Origin: JALYYC01 sp963795805
GTDB lineage: Bacteria; Chloroflexota; Dormibacteria; CF-121
NCBI GenBank assembly: GCA_963795805.1
Contig: CAWCIV010000002.1
Span: 186,001-250,000 of the forward strand
Direction: 5' to 3'
DNA: 64,000 bases
Below, piece by piece: positions 1 through 8,535 of this stretch (the first letter of the stretch is position 1; every line of letters begins with the position of its first letter). The position numbers and the translations under genes were made by a program. The notes below the pieces were generated by a model. The model saw nothing but the letters and a program-made list of their open reading frames with translations, was not told where the DNA came from and did no database searches.

Positions 1-311
1 GCCATCTTGCTGTGGGCAATCCGCTTGTAGTGGTTGTAGACGGCGACCGACAGGACACGCTTGGCGTGATCCTGCCCGACGACGTACTGGTCGAGCGCGG
101 AGCAAATCGTCTTCGGATTCGGAATCAGGCCGCCCTTGGTCCGCTTCTGGGAGGTGGTCTTGGTGTCTTCCTCGAGGACCTCCTGGCAGAGGTCGATGCA
201 CTGGTCGCAGATGTAGACGCCGGGGCCGGCCACCAGCTTGCGGACCTGCGATTGATCCTTCCCACAGAAGGAGCAGCGCGTGTGGCGGCGGCGGTCTTCC
301 CGTTCGTTCAT
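1..311 (-). CDS. clpX: ClpX, ATP-dependent Clp protease ATP-binding subunit (N-terminal part)
   Basis: This is the N-terminal ~103 residues of ClpX, the AAA+ unfoldase that feeds substrates to ClpP; the rest lies beyond the left edge. Residues ~13-45 form the ClpX zinc-binding domain, with CSFC and CDQC pairs about 20 residues apart. The start of the AAA+ region follows (PNPKTICSALDQYVVGQDHA, the usual ClpX junction). The ATG overlaps the clpP stop as ATGA, so translation is probably coupled. Order tig-clpP-clpX is the classical arrangement. The Walker motifs are not in the window. Identity is firm. Confidence 0.93.
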   Translation of the reverse strand, partial: MNEREDRRRHTRCSFCGKDQSQVRKLVAGPGVYICDQCIDLCQEVLEEDTKTTSQKRTKGGLIPNPKTICSALDQYVVGQDHAKRVLSVAVYNHYKRIAHSKM

Positions 312-1039
312 CGAGAGGTCTTGGGACCTTCACGCTCAGGATCCGGTTGCGGCTGGGGACGCATTCCCACGCCCGCCGAGCTCAGCTCGAGCCGTCCGTC
401 CTTGGCGACCGACCCATCCGCATCGCGGCCGGTGCTGACGATGATGTCGTCGATGATGCCGTACTGCTTGGCTTCCTCGGCACTCATGAAAAAGTCCCGT
501 TCGGTGTCCCGCTCGATCTTCTCGATCGGCTGACCGGTGTGGCTGGAGAGGATGTCGTTCAGCGTCTTCCGGATGCGCAGAATCTCCTGCGCGTGGATCT
601 GGATGTCCGAGGCCTGACCCTGGAAGCCGCCCGACGGCTGGTGGATCAGGATCCGGGTGTTCGGCAGGGCGAAGCGCATGCCCTTGGTCCCCCCGGCGAG
701 GAGCACCGTGGCCATGCTGGCGGCCAGTCCCATGCAGACGGTCGAGACGCGCGGGCTGACGTAACGCATCGTGTCGTAGATGGCCAGGCCGGCCGTGACG
801 ACACCGCCCGGGCTGTTGATGTAGATGTTGATGTCCTTGTCAGGATCTTCCGAGGCAAGGAAGAGGAGCTGGGCCATGACCACGTTGGCGACCTGGTCAT
901 CGATCGGGGTCCCGATGAAGATGATCCGGTCCTTGAGCAGCCGCGAATAGATGTCGAAGGCGCGCTCGCCCCGGTTGGTCGTCTCGATGACCATTGGGAT
1001 GAGGGCTTCGGGTCGACGGCTGAGCCGTTCGAAATTCAT
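308..1039 (-). CDS. clpP: ClpP, ATP-dependent Clp protease proteolytic subunit
   Basis: Serine peptidase of the Clp protease; it forms the degradation chamber served by ClpX, encoded next. The catalytic triad is intact: Ser108 (GLAASMA), His133 (LIHQPSGG) and Asp182 (RDTERD). Spacings of 25 and 49 residues match E. coli ClpP. The 243 residues include about 15 residues before the usual IPMVIE start region and a ~35-residue charged C-terminal tail (PQPQPDPEREGP) that most ClpPs lack. GGAG lies about 8 nt before the ATG. The tail could alter ring or ClpX interactions, but that is only inference. Confidence 0.96.
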   Translation of the reverse strand: MNFERLSRRPEALIPMVIETTNRGERAFDIYSRLLKDRIIFIGTPIDDQVANVVMAQLLFLASEDPDKDINIYINSPGGVVTAGLAIYDTMRYVSPRVSTVCMGLAASMATVLLAGGTKGMRFALPNTRILIHQPSGGFQGQASDIQIHAQEILRIRKTLNDILSSHTGQPIEKIERDTERDFFMSAEEAKQYGIIDDIIVSTGRDADGSVAKDGRLELSSAGVGMRPQPQPDPEREGPKTSR

Positions 1040-1060
1040 GGGTGGCTCTCCTGTGTCGCC

Positions 1061-1066
1061 ATTATA
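1061..1066 (-). promoter_or_regulatory. -10 box of the clpP-clpX promoter
   Basis: A perfect TATAAT reads on the minus strand 22 bases upstream of the clpP ATG in the 90-bp gap after tig. No convincing -35 is visible. It implies clpP-clpX can be transcribed independently of tig. Confidence 0.55.
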
Positions 1067-1129
1067 GGGTCCAATTCTTACAATCCAGTCTTCCGCGTAC
1101 TCACTTTTGAATACGACGGTCGATCAGCC

Positions 1130-2518
1130 TTACTTCTTTCCTGTCTGGCGGCGCTGCCCTTTCGACGCCGGTTCCGCCCTGGCCTCGGCCTCTCCCGCTT
1201 CCGAGGGCCCAATTGTATCCGAAGAATCCGCGGCCGCCACGGTTCCGAGATAGTCGATGGTCTTGCGCATCAGGAGCTGGTGGCGGAAGTAGGCGCGCAC
1301 CGGGTCAGCGGTTCGGAGGTCGCGCGCCCGACGGGTCGCCATCTGCTCCTCCGAGAGGGCGGTGGTCAGGGCGGCGTCGATTTCCCCCTCCGGCACGGTA
1401 ATCCCCGCCCGGTCGGCGACGGTCGCCAGGGCCAACTCGAGCCGGACCTTCTGGACCGCCGCTGGCCGTTGCTCGGCCCGCAGGGCCTCGGGCGTCGTTT
1501 TCGTGTACTCCAGGTAGCGATCGACCTTGATCCCCTGCTCCTGGAGGCGGAGCTCGAGCTCGCGGAGGCGCCGGTCGATCTCCTGGTCGATCAGGGCATC
1601 GGGGACCTCGACCGAGAGGCGCTCGTCGAGCGCCTTCAGCACGTCGTTTTCGAAACGTTGCTCATCCTCATGCGTGGCGGCGTCCTGCAGCTCGGTGCGG
1701 ACCTCCTCTCGAAGGCCGGCCAGGGTCTCTCCCCGACCGACCTGGCGGGCGAGCTCGTCGTCGACCGCGGGCAGGATCCGCTCCTTGATCGACTTGACGG
1801 TCACGCGGAAGACGACGTTGGACCCCGCAAGATCCTTCTTCGGGTAGTCGGCGGGGAGGGTCATGGCGATATCCCGCGTCTCGCCGACCGTCTGGCCCTC
1901 GAGCCCGGCGGCGAGGCCCGGCAGCAGTCGCTCCGCGTCGACTTCGAGCTGCGCGTCCGTCTGGCTCTCACCCACCAGCACCGCCCCGGATTGGACGACG
2001 TGCAGGTCGACCGTCAGGAAGTCGCCGGCATGCACCGGCCGGTCAGCGTCGTGGAGTTCGGCAAAGCGGCCTCGGAGGCGCTCGATCGCCTCGTCGACGT
2101 CGGGGTCACCGATTTCCGTCTGTGGTCGCGGCACGCGGATATCCGTGTAGTCCTTCAAGTCCACCTCGGGCTTGACGCTGACCGTCGCGGAAAACTTCAT
2201 CGGTTGTCCGCGGTCGAACTGCTGGATGTCGACGTGCGGGTTGTCGATCGGGTCGATCTTCGCCTCCGCGACGGCCGCGTTATAGGCAACCGGTAGCAGG
2301 ATGTCGAGCGCCTCCTGGCGGAGGGTCGCCCAACCAAGTTCTCGCTCGATCATCGGCCGTGGGGCTTTTCCGGGGCGAAAGCCGGCGATCCGGACCCGTG
2401 GTGCGAGCCGCGAATAGGCGACGTCGATCGACTGCTTGACCTGGTCCTCGGGAACCTCGATCGTCAGGACAACCTGCGATCCAGGCTTCTTTTCCGTCTC
2501 CACCTTCACATCAGCCAC
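1130..2518 (-). CDS. tig: Trigger factor, ribosome-associated chaperone/PPIase
   Basis: Trigger factor binds the ribosome at the exit tunnel and assists folding of nascent chains. The N-terminal ribosome-binding domain (~1-110) carries GFRPGKAP, the GFRxGKxP signature that docks on ribosomal protein L23. A central FKBP-like PPIase segment (~150-240) and a helical C-terminal chaperone domain (~250-430) follow, then a low-complexity Ala/Glu/Lys tail. At 462 residues the length is typical. The GTG start is the first plausible one; a TAGCTT box sits 8 nt upstream with no Shine-Dalgarno, suggesting a leaderless mRNA. It precedes clpP-clpX, as in many bacteria. Confidence 0.95.
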   Translation of the reverse strand: MADVKVETEKKPGSQVVLTIEVPEDQVKQSIDVAYSRLAPRVRIAGFRPGKAPRPMIERELGWATLRQEALDILLPVAYNAAVAEAKIDPIDNPHVDIQQFDRGQPMKFSATVSVKPEVDLKDYTDIRVPRPQTEIGDPDVDEAIERLRGRFAELHDADRPVHAGDFLTVDLHVVQSGAVLVGESQTDAQLEVDAERLLPGLAAGLEGQTVGETRDIAMTLPADYPKKDLAGSNVVFRVTVKSIKERILPAVDDELARQVGRGETLAGLREEVRTELQDAATHEDEQRFENDVLKALDERLSVEVPDALIDQEIDRRLRELELRLQEQGIKVDRYLEYTKTTPEALRAEQRPAAVQKVRLELALATVADRAGITVPEGEIDAALTTALSEEQMATRRARDLRTADPVRAYFRHQLLMRKTIDYLGTVAAADSSDTIGPSEAGEAEARAEPASKGQRRQTGKK

Positions 2519-2526
2519 GGGTCAAT

Positions 2527-2532
2527 AAGCTA
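2527..2532 (-). promoter_or_regulatory. Leaderless-type -10 box of tig
   Basis: TAGCTT (TANNNT class) on the minus strand lies 8 nt before the tig GTG, too close for a 5' leader with a Shine-Dalgarno. Confidence 0.35.
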
Positions 2533-2676
2533 CCAGTTCATCTCGCATGGGTGGATCAGCGTCTGGCTGTGCGACGGGGCGGCGCTGCGGTCGAGCAGCC
2601 GGCCACGTTGCGCGATACGCCGTGGCCGGCGCGCAGACTGACAGCGCCGTCCCGCCGCGCAGATGGATCGACGAAA

Positions 2677-2758
2677 TGCGGGCGAAGGGACTCGAACCCT
2701 TATGGCTTACGCCACACGGTCCTAAGCCGTGCGCCTGTACCAATTCGGCTACGCCCGC
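2677..2758 (-). tRNA. tRNA-Leu (anticodon TAG)
   Basis: The minus strand folds as an 82-nt tRNA: acceptor GCGGGCG/CGCCCGC, D-arm TAGCCGAATTGGTA, anticodon loop CTTAGGA (TAG), a long variable arm typical of class II tRNA-Leu, and a GGTTCGAGTCC T-loop. CCA is not encoded. A TATATT box at 2770-2775 could be its -10 and lies beside the divergent psuG start. Confidence 0.95.
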
Positions 2759-2780
2759 GCTGCGCTCAGAATATAGCGAC

Positions 2781-3659
2781 GTGCCAGTAACGCTCGCGTC
2801 TGATGTTCGAGAGGCCATCGCCGATCATCGCGGCGTGGTCGCCCTCGAGTCCGCCGTGATCACGCACGGCCTGCCGCGCGACGCCGCGCTGGAAGCGGTC
2901 CGACGCCAGTGGCACACCTGCCAGGCGGCGGGCGCGATGCCGGCGGTCGTCGCCGTCTATGAAGGACGGTTGCTGGTGGGATTGACCCTGGACGAGTGCG
3001 CCACGCTGGCCGAACGGACGGACGCCGTCAAGGTCTCGCCATGGAACCTCGCATCGAGCCTTCGGAAACCGGGATTCGGCGGCACCACGGTCGCGGCCAC
3101 GATTTGGGCCGCGGCTCTCGCAGGCATTTCGGTCGTCAGCACCGGCGGCATCGGCGGCGTCCACCCAGGGACCGGGACAGACGTTTCGGCGGACCTCACC
3201 GAGCTCAGCCGGAAATCGGTTTGCGTTGTCTGTGCCGGGCCGAAGTCCACCCTCGATCGGGAAGCGACGCTCGAATACCTGGAGACCGTCGGCGTGCCAG
3301 TGGTCGGCTGGCGGTCCGACGTCATGGCCGGATTCTTGAGCGAATCCTCCGGTCTTCGATTGTCGTCGCGGGTCGATGCAATCCCAGAGCTGGTGTCCCT
3401 GCTGGGCACACACTGGGAGCTCGGCGGCGCCGGCATCGTGGTCTGCCAGCCATTGCCGCGCCAGTTCGCGATCTCCGCCGACGAGCTGATGGACAAAGAC
3501 GAGACGGTTGACGAAGCCCGAGGCGGCGCGCGGACGCCGGCGGAGCTCAAACGACTTCAGGCTCGGCTCGGCCCGCGGGTGATCGAGGCCAACGTCGCGC
3601 TGCTCGAACACAACGCGGCGCTCGCCGCGCAGCTGGCCGTCTCCCTGGCGCGCGCGTGA
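2781..3659 (+). CDS. psuG: Pseudouridine-5'-phosphate glycosidase
   Basis: PsuG reversibly cleaves pseudouridine 5'-phosphate to ribose 5-phosphate and uracil in pseudouridine degradation. Conserved blocks are visible: VVALESAVITHGLP near the N-terminus, ATISVVSTGGIGGVH-like glycine-rich segment (GISVVSTGGIGGVHPG), DISADL-type FSADLTEL region, VVCAGPKSTLDREATLEYLET, and QPLPRQFAISADE. The GTG at 2781 gives 292 residues, close to the family length; an in-frame extension upstream would run through the tRNA and is rejected. No psuK kinase is adjacent. The TGA stop overlaps the GTG of the next small gene. Confidence 0.9.
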   Translation: MPVTLASDVREAIADHRGVVALESAVITHGLPRDAALEAVRRQWHTCQAAGAMPAVVAVYEGRLLVGLTLDECATLAERTDAVKVSPWNLASSLRKPGFGGTTVAATIWAAALAGISVVSTGGIGGVHPGTGTDVSADLTELSRKSVCVVCAGPKSTLDREATLEYLETVGVPVVGWRSDVMAGFLSESSGLRLSSRVDAIPELVSLLGTHWELGGAGIVVCQPLPRQFAISADELMDKDETVDEARGGARTPAELKRLQARLGPRVIEANVALLEHNAALAAQLAVSLARA

Positions 3660-3850
3660 CCGAGTCCCTCGAACAGCTGCGGCGGCTGAAGAACACCGTG
3701 ATGGGCGCCGCCAATCGGCTCGCATTGCTGGGACGTTCGGGCGAGCTGGCGCCGGAGGCGGATCGGGAGCTGCGAATGATCGCCGCCGAACTGGCCGACG
3801 TCGCGCGCCGGCTCGAGCGCATGTTGACCGGGCTCGGAGAGAAGAACTAA
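3656..3850 (+). CDS. Small helical protein coupled to psuG
   Basis: A 64-residue protein whose GTG start overlaps the psuG stop (GTGA), so translation is probably coupled. It is predicted almost wholly helical and charged (LEQLRRLKNTVMGAANRL, then an acidic/basic amphipathic segment ending GLGEKN), with no cysteine or membrane segment. I do not recognise the family. Its end overlaps that of the convergent galT by 4 bases, so no space is wasted. Could be a real partner of PsuG or a lineage-specific orphan. Confidence 0.55.
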   Translation: MTESLEQLRRLKNTVMGAANRLALLGRSGELAPEADRELRMIAAELADVARRLERMLTGLGEKN

Positions 3851-4876
3851 GCGGGACTCTCGATCAACGCGCGCAGCCGCGCCGCCGAGGCTTCGGCCAG
3901 CGTGTCATTGATGAAGACGCCGGCGCCCGACTCGGAGCCGGCCAGGTACTTCAACCTGCCACTGTCGCGTAGCGTCGGATAGAACTCGACGTGGAGGTGC
4001 GCCTGCGGGTAGGTATGGCCATCGGTCGGCTGCTGATGGATCACCATCATGTAGGGCATCGGGACGTCGAAGAGCCGGTCGTACGCCCGGGCGATTCGCT
4101 GCATGACATGCACCAGGACGCGCCGTGAGGCTGGCGTGAGGTCGGGTAACGACGGACGATGCGCCAGGGCGGCCACGTGGACTTCGTAGGGCCAGCGGGC
4201 AAACGCCGGAACAAACGCGACCAGACCGCGTTCCTCGATCAGGACCCGCTTCCCCTCGGCAAGCTCCTTCTTCACGACCGCACACTGGCGACATCGCGTG
4301 GACCGGCCACGGAGTTCTACGGTGGCGACCGGGGGGATGAACGGATAGCCGTAGATCTGGCCATGCGGGTGATGCAGCGTCACGCCCACCTGCTCCCCGC
4401 GGTTCTCGAAGATGTACACGTAGCGGACGTCGTCGCGCTTCTCCAGTGCCCGGTACCTGTCGGTCCAAACCTCCATCAAGCGCTCCAGCGCGTCCGGCGG
4501 GAGGCTGGCGAAGGACCCCTCGTGTACGCCGGTATAGACGACCACCTCGCAGACGCCGCCCCCGGACGCCGTGACCATCGCTGGAAACCGGTTCTCGAAA
4601 ACCGCGGCGTCGAATTGCTCGGCCGGGATCTCGGTGGAGTGACCGGGCGTGGAGGGGTCGAGTGGACAGGCGTCCCGCGCCGGCAGAAACGTCCGGGATT
4701 GTCGGGAGGCCGCGACCAGGACCCACTCCTGCCGCAACGGGTTCCAGCGCCGCTCGTAGGCGCCGTCACCCAGGGCTGGGGCTTCGTAACCGGCGGGCGC
4801 CGGGGCGAAGCGATCATAGAGGTAGACATGCCGCCCATCGGCTTGGACGACGTCGGTTCGCGCCGGGCGGGGCATG
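3847..4876 (-). CDS. galT: Galactose-1-phosphate uridylyltransferase
   Basis: GalT (HIT superfamily) exchanges UDP between UDP-glucose and galactose 1-phosphate in the Leloir pathway. Seen: RRWNPLRQEWVLVAASRQ, the ENRFPAM segment, the catalytic HHPHGQIYGYPFIPP block with the HPH nucleophile, and a C-terminal HLHVEFYP. The usual first metal pair CPxC reads CPLD here, so one Zn ligand of the E. coli enzyme is replaced; a CRQC pair exists further on. The ATG at 4876 is preferred because family members begin about there; a GTG at 4899 would add 8 residues. No other gal genes are nearby. Confidence 0.9.
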
Positions 4877-4912
4877 CCGGTCAATCTTAAAGCCGGCACC
4901 GGCGAAGAGAAA

Positions 4913-4986
4913 TGCGCCCAGGAGGATTTGAACCCCCGCTCCCGGGTCCGTAGCCCGGTGCTCTATCCAGGCTGAGCTATGGGCGC
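4913..4986 (-). tRNA. tRNA-Arg (anticodon ACG)
   Basis: The minus strand gives a 74-nt cloverleaf: acceptor GCGCCCA/TGGGCGC, D-arm TAGCTCAGCCTGGATAGAGC, anticodon stem CCGGG/CCCGG around loop CTACGGA (ACG), T-arm GGGGGTTCAAATCCTCC. CCA is not encoded. A TACAAT box at 5000-5005 is a candidate -10 within the end of thpR. Confidence 0.95.
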
Positions 4987-4997
4987 ATCGCGGAACC

Positions 4998-5597
4998 CTA
5001 TTGTAGGGGGAAGCTCTTGAGACTGCTGTATCGCGGCGGTCGCTGAGAGAGGTCGCTTCGCATCAGGTGGATCGCGTCGATGCGGAGGACCCCGAAGGCA
5101 GCCGCTTTCCATTCGTCGGCCCAGCGCCCGATTGCCACCCGATCGTGCGCCCGCGCCATCGTGCGCAAGCGGCCGAGGGTCAGGTGCGGCGCGTAGGCCC
5201 GCTCGTCGACCACCAGGCCGGCGCTCCGAAGCGCGTTGCCGGTCGCAACCTGGAGAGCACTGAGTCGCTCCCGTTCGGGTCCGCCGATCCCAGCCCAGAG
5301 CACACGCGGGCGACTGAGCGAGGGGAAGGCGCCCACGCTCGCCACCTCGACCTCGAACCGGTTGAAGGACGCCACCGCGTCCTGAAGGCCATGGCTCAGC
5401 ACCTCGATCCGGTTGGCTTCCACCGGGCCGACGAAATGCAGCGTCAGATGGATCGCGTCGGGCCGGCTCGCCGTGACCAGCGGCGCCAATGGTGCCAGCT
5501 GGGCGAGCGGCGCGCCCAGGGCCACGCGATTCGAGTCCGACAGCAGCGCCGCGACGAAGAGGCGCCACGGCTTCTCGCTGCCGGTGGCCGCGCTCAC
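4998..5597 (-). CDS. thpR: RNA 2',3'-cyclic phosphodiesterase (2H phosphoesterase, ThpR/LigT)
   Basis: A 2H-family phosphoesterase. The two catalytic HxTx motifs are present: HLTLHFVG (~50) and HLTLGRLR (~137), about 87 residues apart as expected. ThpR opens 2',3'-cyclic phosphates on RNA ends, with possible 2',5'-ligase activity. The 199-residue length is typical. The GTG start lies 6 bases after the stop of the FAD oxidoreductase with GGA just upstream, so it is the last gene of that operon. Its substrate here is unknown. Confidence 0.88.
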   Translation of the reverse strand: MSAATGSEKPWRLFVAALLSDSNRVALGAPLAQLAPLAPLVTASRPDAIHLTLHFVGPVEANRIEVLSHGLQDAVASFNRFEVEVASVGAFPSLSRPRVLWAGIGGPERERLSALQVATGNALRSAGLVVDERAYAPHLTLGRLRTMARAHDRVAIGRWADEWKAAAFGVLRIDAIHLMRSDLSQRPPRYSSLKSFPLQ

Positions 5598-5603
5598 CGA
5601 TTC

Positions 5604-6743
5604 CTACACGACATTCCGCTCGGGCTCTAACCGGCCAGTTGTGAATCGATCCGGCCGGAAGGCCGCGAGGTCGACCGGCGCCGACCCGGCCGTCATCCAT
5701 TGCGCCAGCCAGTCGCCGATCACCGGTCCCATCATGAATCCGTGGCCGGAGAATCCGGCTGCCACCCAGAGCCCATCCCGGACCGGGCCGACCAGCGGCT
5801 GGGCGTCGGGCGTGTTCTCGTAGAGTCCCGCCCACGTGTTGTTGACGCGGGCCTCGAGGAGCGGCGGCCAGCGGGGCGCCGCCACTGGCAGGAGGCGGTC
5901 GAGCACGGACGGGTCGATTGCCGGGCTGTCCGAGTCCGGCTGGTCCGCGTCACCCATGCCAAAGAGCACGCCCTCCCCTTCCGGATGGAAGTAAAACGAC
6001 GTATGAAAATCGATCGTCATTGGGGTCCGGCGGCTGATGCCGCTGAACGGCGCGGTGGTGAAGACGTGGCGCCGCGAGGCGGTGATGGGCAAGGTCACGC
6101 CGGCCAGGGCGCCGACCCTCGATGCCCAGGGGCCAGCGCAGATGACGACCTCGGCGGCCGGAATCGCCTCCGTGGCTGTCTCGACGCCCTCGACCCGGCC
6201 ACCTCGGCGCGGAAAGCCGGTGACCGCGGTGTCCTCGAGGATGACCGCGCCCAGCCGGCGGGCGGCGCCGGCATAGCCGGCGGTGACCTCGTTCGGCCCT
6301 GCCAGCCCATCGCTGGGGCAGAAGGTCGCGCCACTCAGGTCATTTACCTGCAATCCCGGCACGATCCCCTCGACCTGCCGCGGGGACAGCTCGACCACGT
6401 CCTCGACGCCCAGCCGTCGCTGGAGCCGGGCGTTCTCCGCGAAACGCTTCCGTTCCTCTGCTGTCGTCAGAAGGAACAGGTACCCCACCGGCCGGAAGTC
6501 GGCAGAGGTCCCCACCTCCTGCTCGAAGCGCGCGAGCACCCGCTTGGCCTGGATGCCGATCCGGATGTTGATCTCCGTCGAGAACTGGGCGCGGACCCCG
6601 CCGGCACAGGCGGCGGTCGAACCCTGGCCGATCGAGCCCCGCTCCACGACGACGACGCGGCGCCCGGCGCGTGCGAGGTAGAAGGCCAGGCTGCAGCCGA
6701 TCACGCCCGCGCCGACGATCACCACGTCCGCGCGACGAGTCAC
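5604..6743 (-). CDS. FAD-dependent amine/amino acid oxidoreductase (DAO family)
   Basis: A 379-residue DAO-superfamily flavoenzyme. The N-terminus has the dinucleotide fold GAGVIG (11-16) followed by VVVVERG, and the C-terminus has the second FAD contact (GLWVAAGFSGHGFMMGP) seen in sarcosine/glycine oxidases and dehydrogenases. It probably oxidises a secondary amine or N-methyl amino acid; the substrate is not readable from the sequence. It starts with GTG one base after the ureohydrolase stop and sits in an operon with an aminotransferase and aldehyde dehydrogenase, which supports an amine-catabolic role. Confidence 0.82.
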   Translation of the reverse strand: MTRRADVVIVGAGVIGCSLAFYLARAGRRVVVVERGSIGQGSTAACAGGVRAQFSTEINIRIGIQAKRVLARFEQEVGTSADFRPVGYLFLLTTAEERKRFAENARLQRRLGVEDVVELSPRQVEGIVPGLQVNDLSGATFCPSDGLAGPNEVTAGYAGAARRLGAVILEDTAVTGFPRRGGRVEGVETATEAIPAAEVVICAGPWASRVGALAGVTLPITASRRHVFTTAPFSGISRRTPMTIDFHTSFYFHPEGEGVLFGMGDADQPDSDSPAIDPSVLDRLLPVAAPRWPPLLEARVNNTWAGLYENTPDAQPLVGPVRDGLWVAAGFSGHGFMMGPVIGDWLAQWMTAGSAPVDLAAFRPDRFTTGRLEPERNVV

Positions 6744-6744
6744 C

Positions 6745-7657
6745 TCAGCCCTGCGGGGCGACCTTGACCATGGCCATGAACTCGAAGATAAACTTCAGCG
6801 CCGCCAGGCTCGTCACGTCCCCGAGGTCGAGCGGGGGGGCAACCTCGTCAACATCGAGGCCTGCCAGGGGCACGCCCTCGAGTTGATAGAAGAAAGTCGA
6901 GCAGCTGGCGGGAGGTCAGCCCACCGGCCGAGGGAATGCCCGTCCCCGGGGCGTAGGCAGGATCCAGCGAGTCGATGTCGAGGGAGATGTGGAGGGCATC
7001 GGAGCCGATGGTCTCGCGAATCCGGTCGCGCAGGGCGCCGTCGCCCAGCCGATGCGCGTCCGCACTCGTCACGAGCATGATTCCCATCCGCTTGATGTAT
7101 TCGACCTCCTCCCAGTCATAGTCGCGGCAACCCAGGAGCGTCACCTTTCGTGGATCGATCTCGCCCATCTCGAGGCCACGCCGCAGCGCACAGCCGTTGG
7201 ACCAGCGCGAGTGTCGCGAGGTGTCGTTGAGATCCGGGTGGGCATCGATATAGAGGATGCTCAGCCGGCCGTTGTGCCGGCGCTGCTGCGCGATCAGGGT
7301 CGGACTGACCGTCGTGTGATCCCCTCCGAGCACGATCGGCAGCGTGCCGGTGGGGGTCTCACCGATGGCGGCGGCAACCATCGCGACATTGACCCCCATA
7401 TCGCCCGGCTCGAGGGACAGGTCGCCGTCGTCCAGGACCGTGACCTGATCGAAAAGCCGGGCCCGCTCGCTGACCGGCGCCAGCACGGCGGACAGCCGGC
7501 GGAGGTGCGACGGCGCCACCGCCTGCCCGGGGCGGTAGGTCGAACCGGCCTCGATCGGAACGCCGAGGATCCTGAAGTCCGCCGCGACGCCGGGCGCCGG
7601 TCGTTTGAGGCCGCCCCAGGGCGAAAGCCCTTCGGTGTTGAAGAGGCGCGTGGTCAT
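6745..7657 (-). pseudogene. Agmatinase/arginase-family ureohydrolase with a C-terminal frameshift
   Basis: A ureohydrolase (SpeB-like) that would hydrolyse a guanidino compound such as agmatine to urea plus an amine. Metal motifs are intact: GGDHTT, DAHPDLND and SLDIDSLDPAYAPGTG. The reading frame breaks near 6883-6897: the first frame ends in an unrelated tail, while the +1 frame continues with family-like FYQLEGVPLAGLDVDEVAPP and ends with TGA one base before the next gene. One extra base explains this. The ATG at 7657 overlaps the upstream hydrolase stop (ATGA). Either a sequencing indel or a recent inactivation; all metal ligands precede the break. Confidence 0.82.
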
Positions 7658-8535
7658 GCCGCCAAAAACGCGCTGATCGCCTCGACCTGGGCGGCGATCA
7701 GGGCCGGCGTCCATCCATGTCCGGCGGCGGGAATGACGCGGATCTCGGCCTGGGGCATCAGCGACGCGAGGGTGCGGATCGCCTCGACGTCGACCGTGCG
7801 ATCGTCGGCCGCGACCACGACCAGCACCGGCTTTCGCCAGCTCGACAGAAACGGTCGGTAGTCGCGCCCGATCCCGTCGCGGAGCCACTGCCGGGCGGCC
7901 CGCCCATCGGCGCGCTGTTGATTCTGAAAGTTCACCTGGGCGTCGTAGGGGTCAACCCCGGGCCCTTCGACCACGAACCGTTTGTAGAGGTCGGAGACCA
8001 GACGGTTGCGCCGGAGGCGGTCGACGCCGAAGAAGATCGGCCCCGAGGTCAGGATCGTCACCTGACGTTTGAAGGCCGACCGCAGCGTGGTCGGCGAGTA
8101 GATCGGCGTGTGCAGGACCAGTCGGGTGATCCGATCAGGGAAACGTGAGGCATACTCCAACGCCACGGTCGCTCCGAGGCAGATGCCACCGACGTCATGG
8201 TTCTCGATTCCGAGCCGCTCGACGAAGGCGTGCAGAAACTCGGCATGCCCGGCAACGGTGTGCGGCGGGTCGCCGGCCGCTGTTTCGCCACACCCGGGCA
8301 GATCCGGGATCAGGATGCGGCGGTGACCGGCGAAGGCCGGCGCCCAGGTGTGGAAATTCTCGAGCGAGCCGATGAAACCGTGACACAGCAGCAACGGATG
8401 CCCGGTCCCCTGGTCGAGGTACCGGACTCGCCGCTGCGCAATGTCGATGACGCGAATCGCGCTGGATGGAATTTCGACGGATCTATTCCCCGGTGTCGAT
8501 CTGGGCCCGCTGCAGCCGGCCACTGTAGTCGACAT
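7654..8535 (-). CDS. Alpha/beta hydrolase with a Cys in the nucleophile elbow
   Basis: An alpha/beta-hydrolase fold protein: oxyanion HGF segment (LLLCHGFIGSLENF), elbow GICLG, acid residue in VVAADDRTVD, and C-terminal His in PAAGHGW. The usual GxSxG nucleophile is Cys here, as in dienelactone hydrolases, so activity may differ from a standard esterase. No start codon exists in the conserved region, so translation must begin inside the end of the aldehyde dehydrogenase gene; the ATG at 8535 (GGAAG ~8 nt upstream) is preferred over the GTG at 8523. The overlap and ATGA junction with the next gene place it firmly in the operon. Confidence 0.8.
   Translation of the reverse strand: MSTTVAGCSGPRSTPGNRSVEIPSSAIRVIDIAQRRVRYLDQGTGHPLLLCHGFIGSLENFHTWAPAFAGHRRILIPDLPGCGETAAGDPPHTVAGHAEFLHAFVERLGIENHDVGGICLGATVALEYASRFPDRITRLVLHTPIYSPTTLRSAFKRQVTILTSGPIFFGVDRLRRNRLVSDLYKRFVVEGPGVDPYDAQVNFQNQQRADGRAARQWLRDGIGRDYRPFLSSWRKPVLVVVAADDRTVDVEAIRTLASLMPQAEIRVIPAAGHGWTPALIAAQVEAISAFLAA

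Noticed and set aside
347..2296. 649-codon frame antisense to clpP and tig
   Set aside because: Covers two certain genes on the other strand and has no recognisable domain.
2547..2780. Upstream extension of psuG
   Set aside because: Would run through tRNA-Leu; homology begins after the GTG at 2781.
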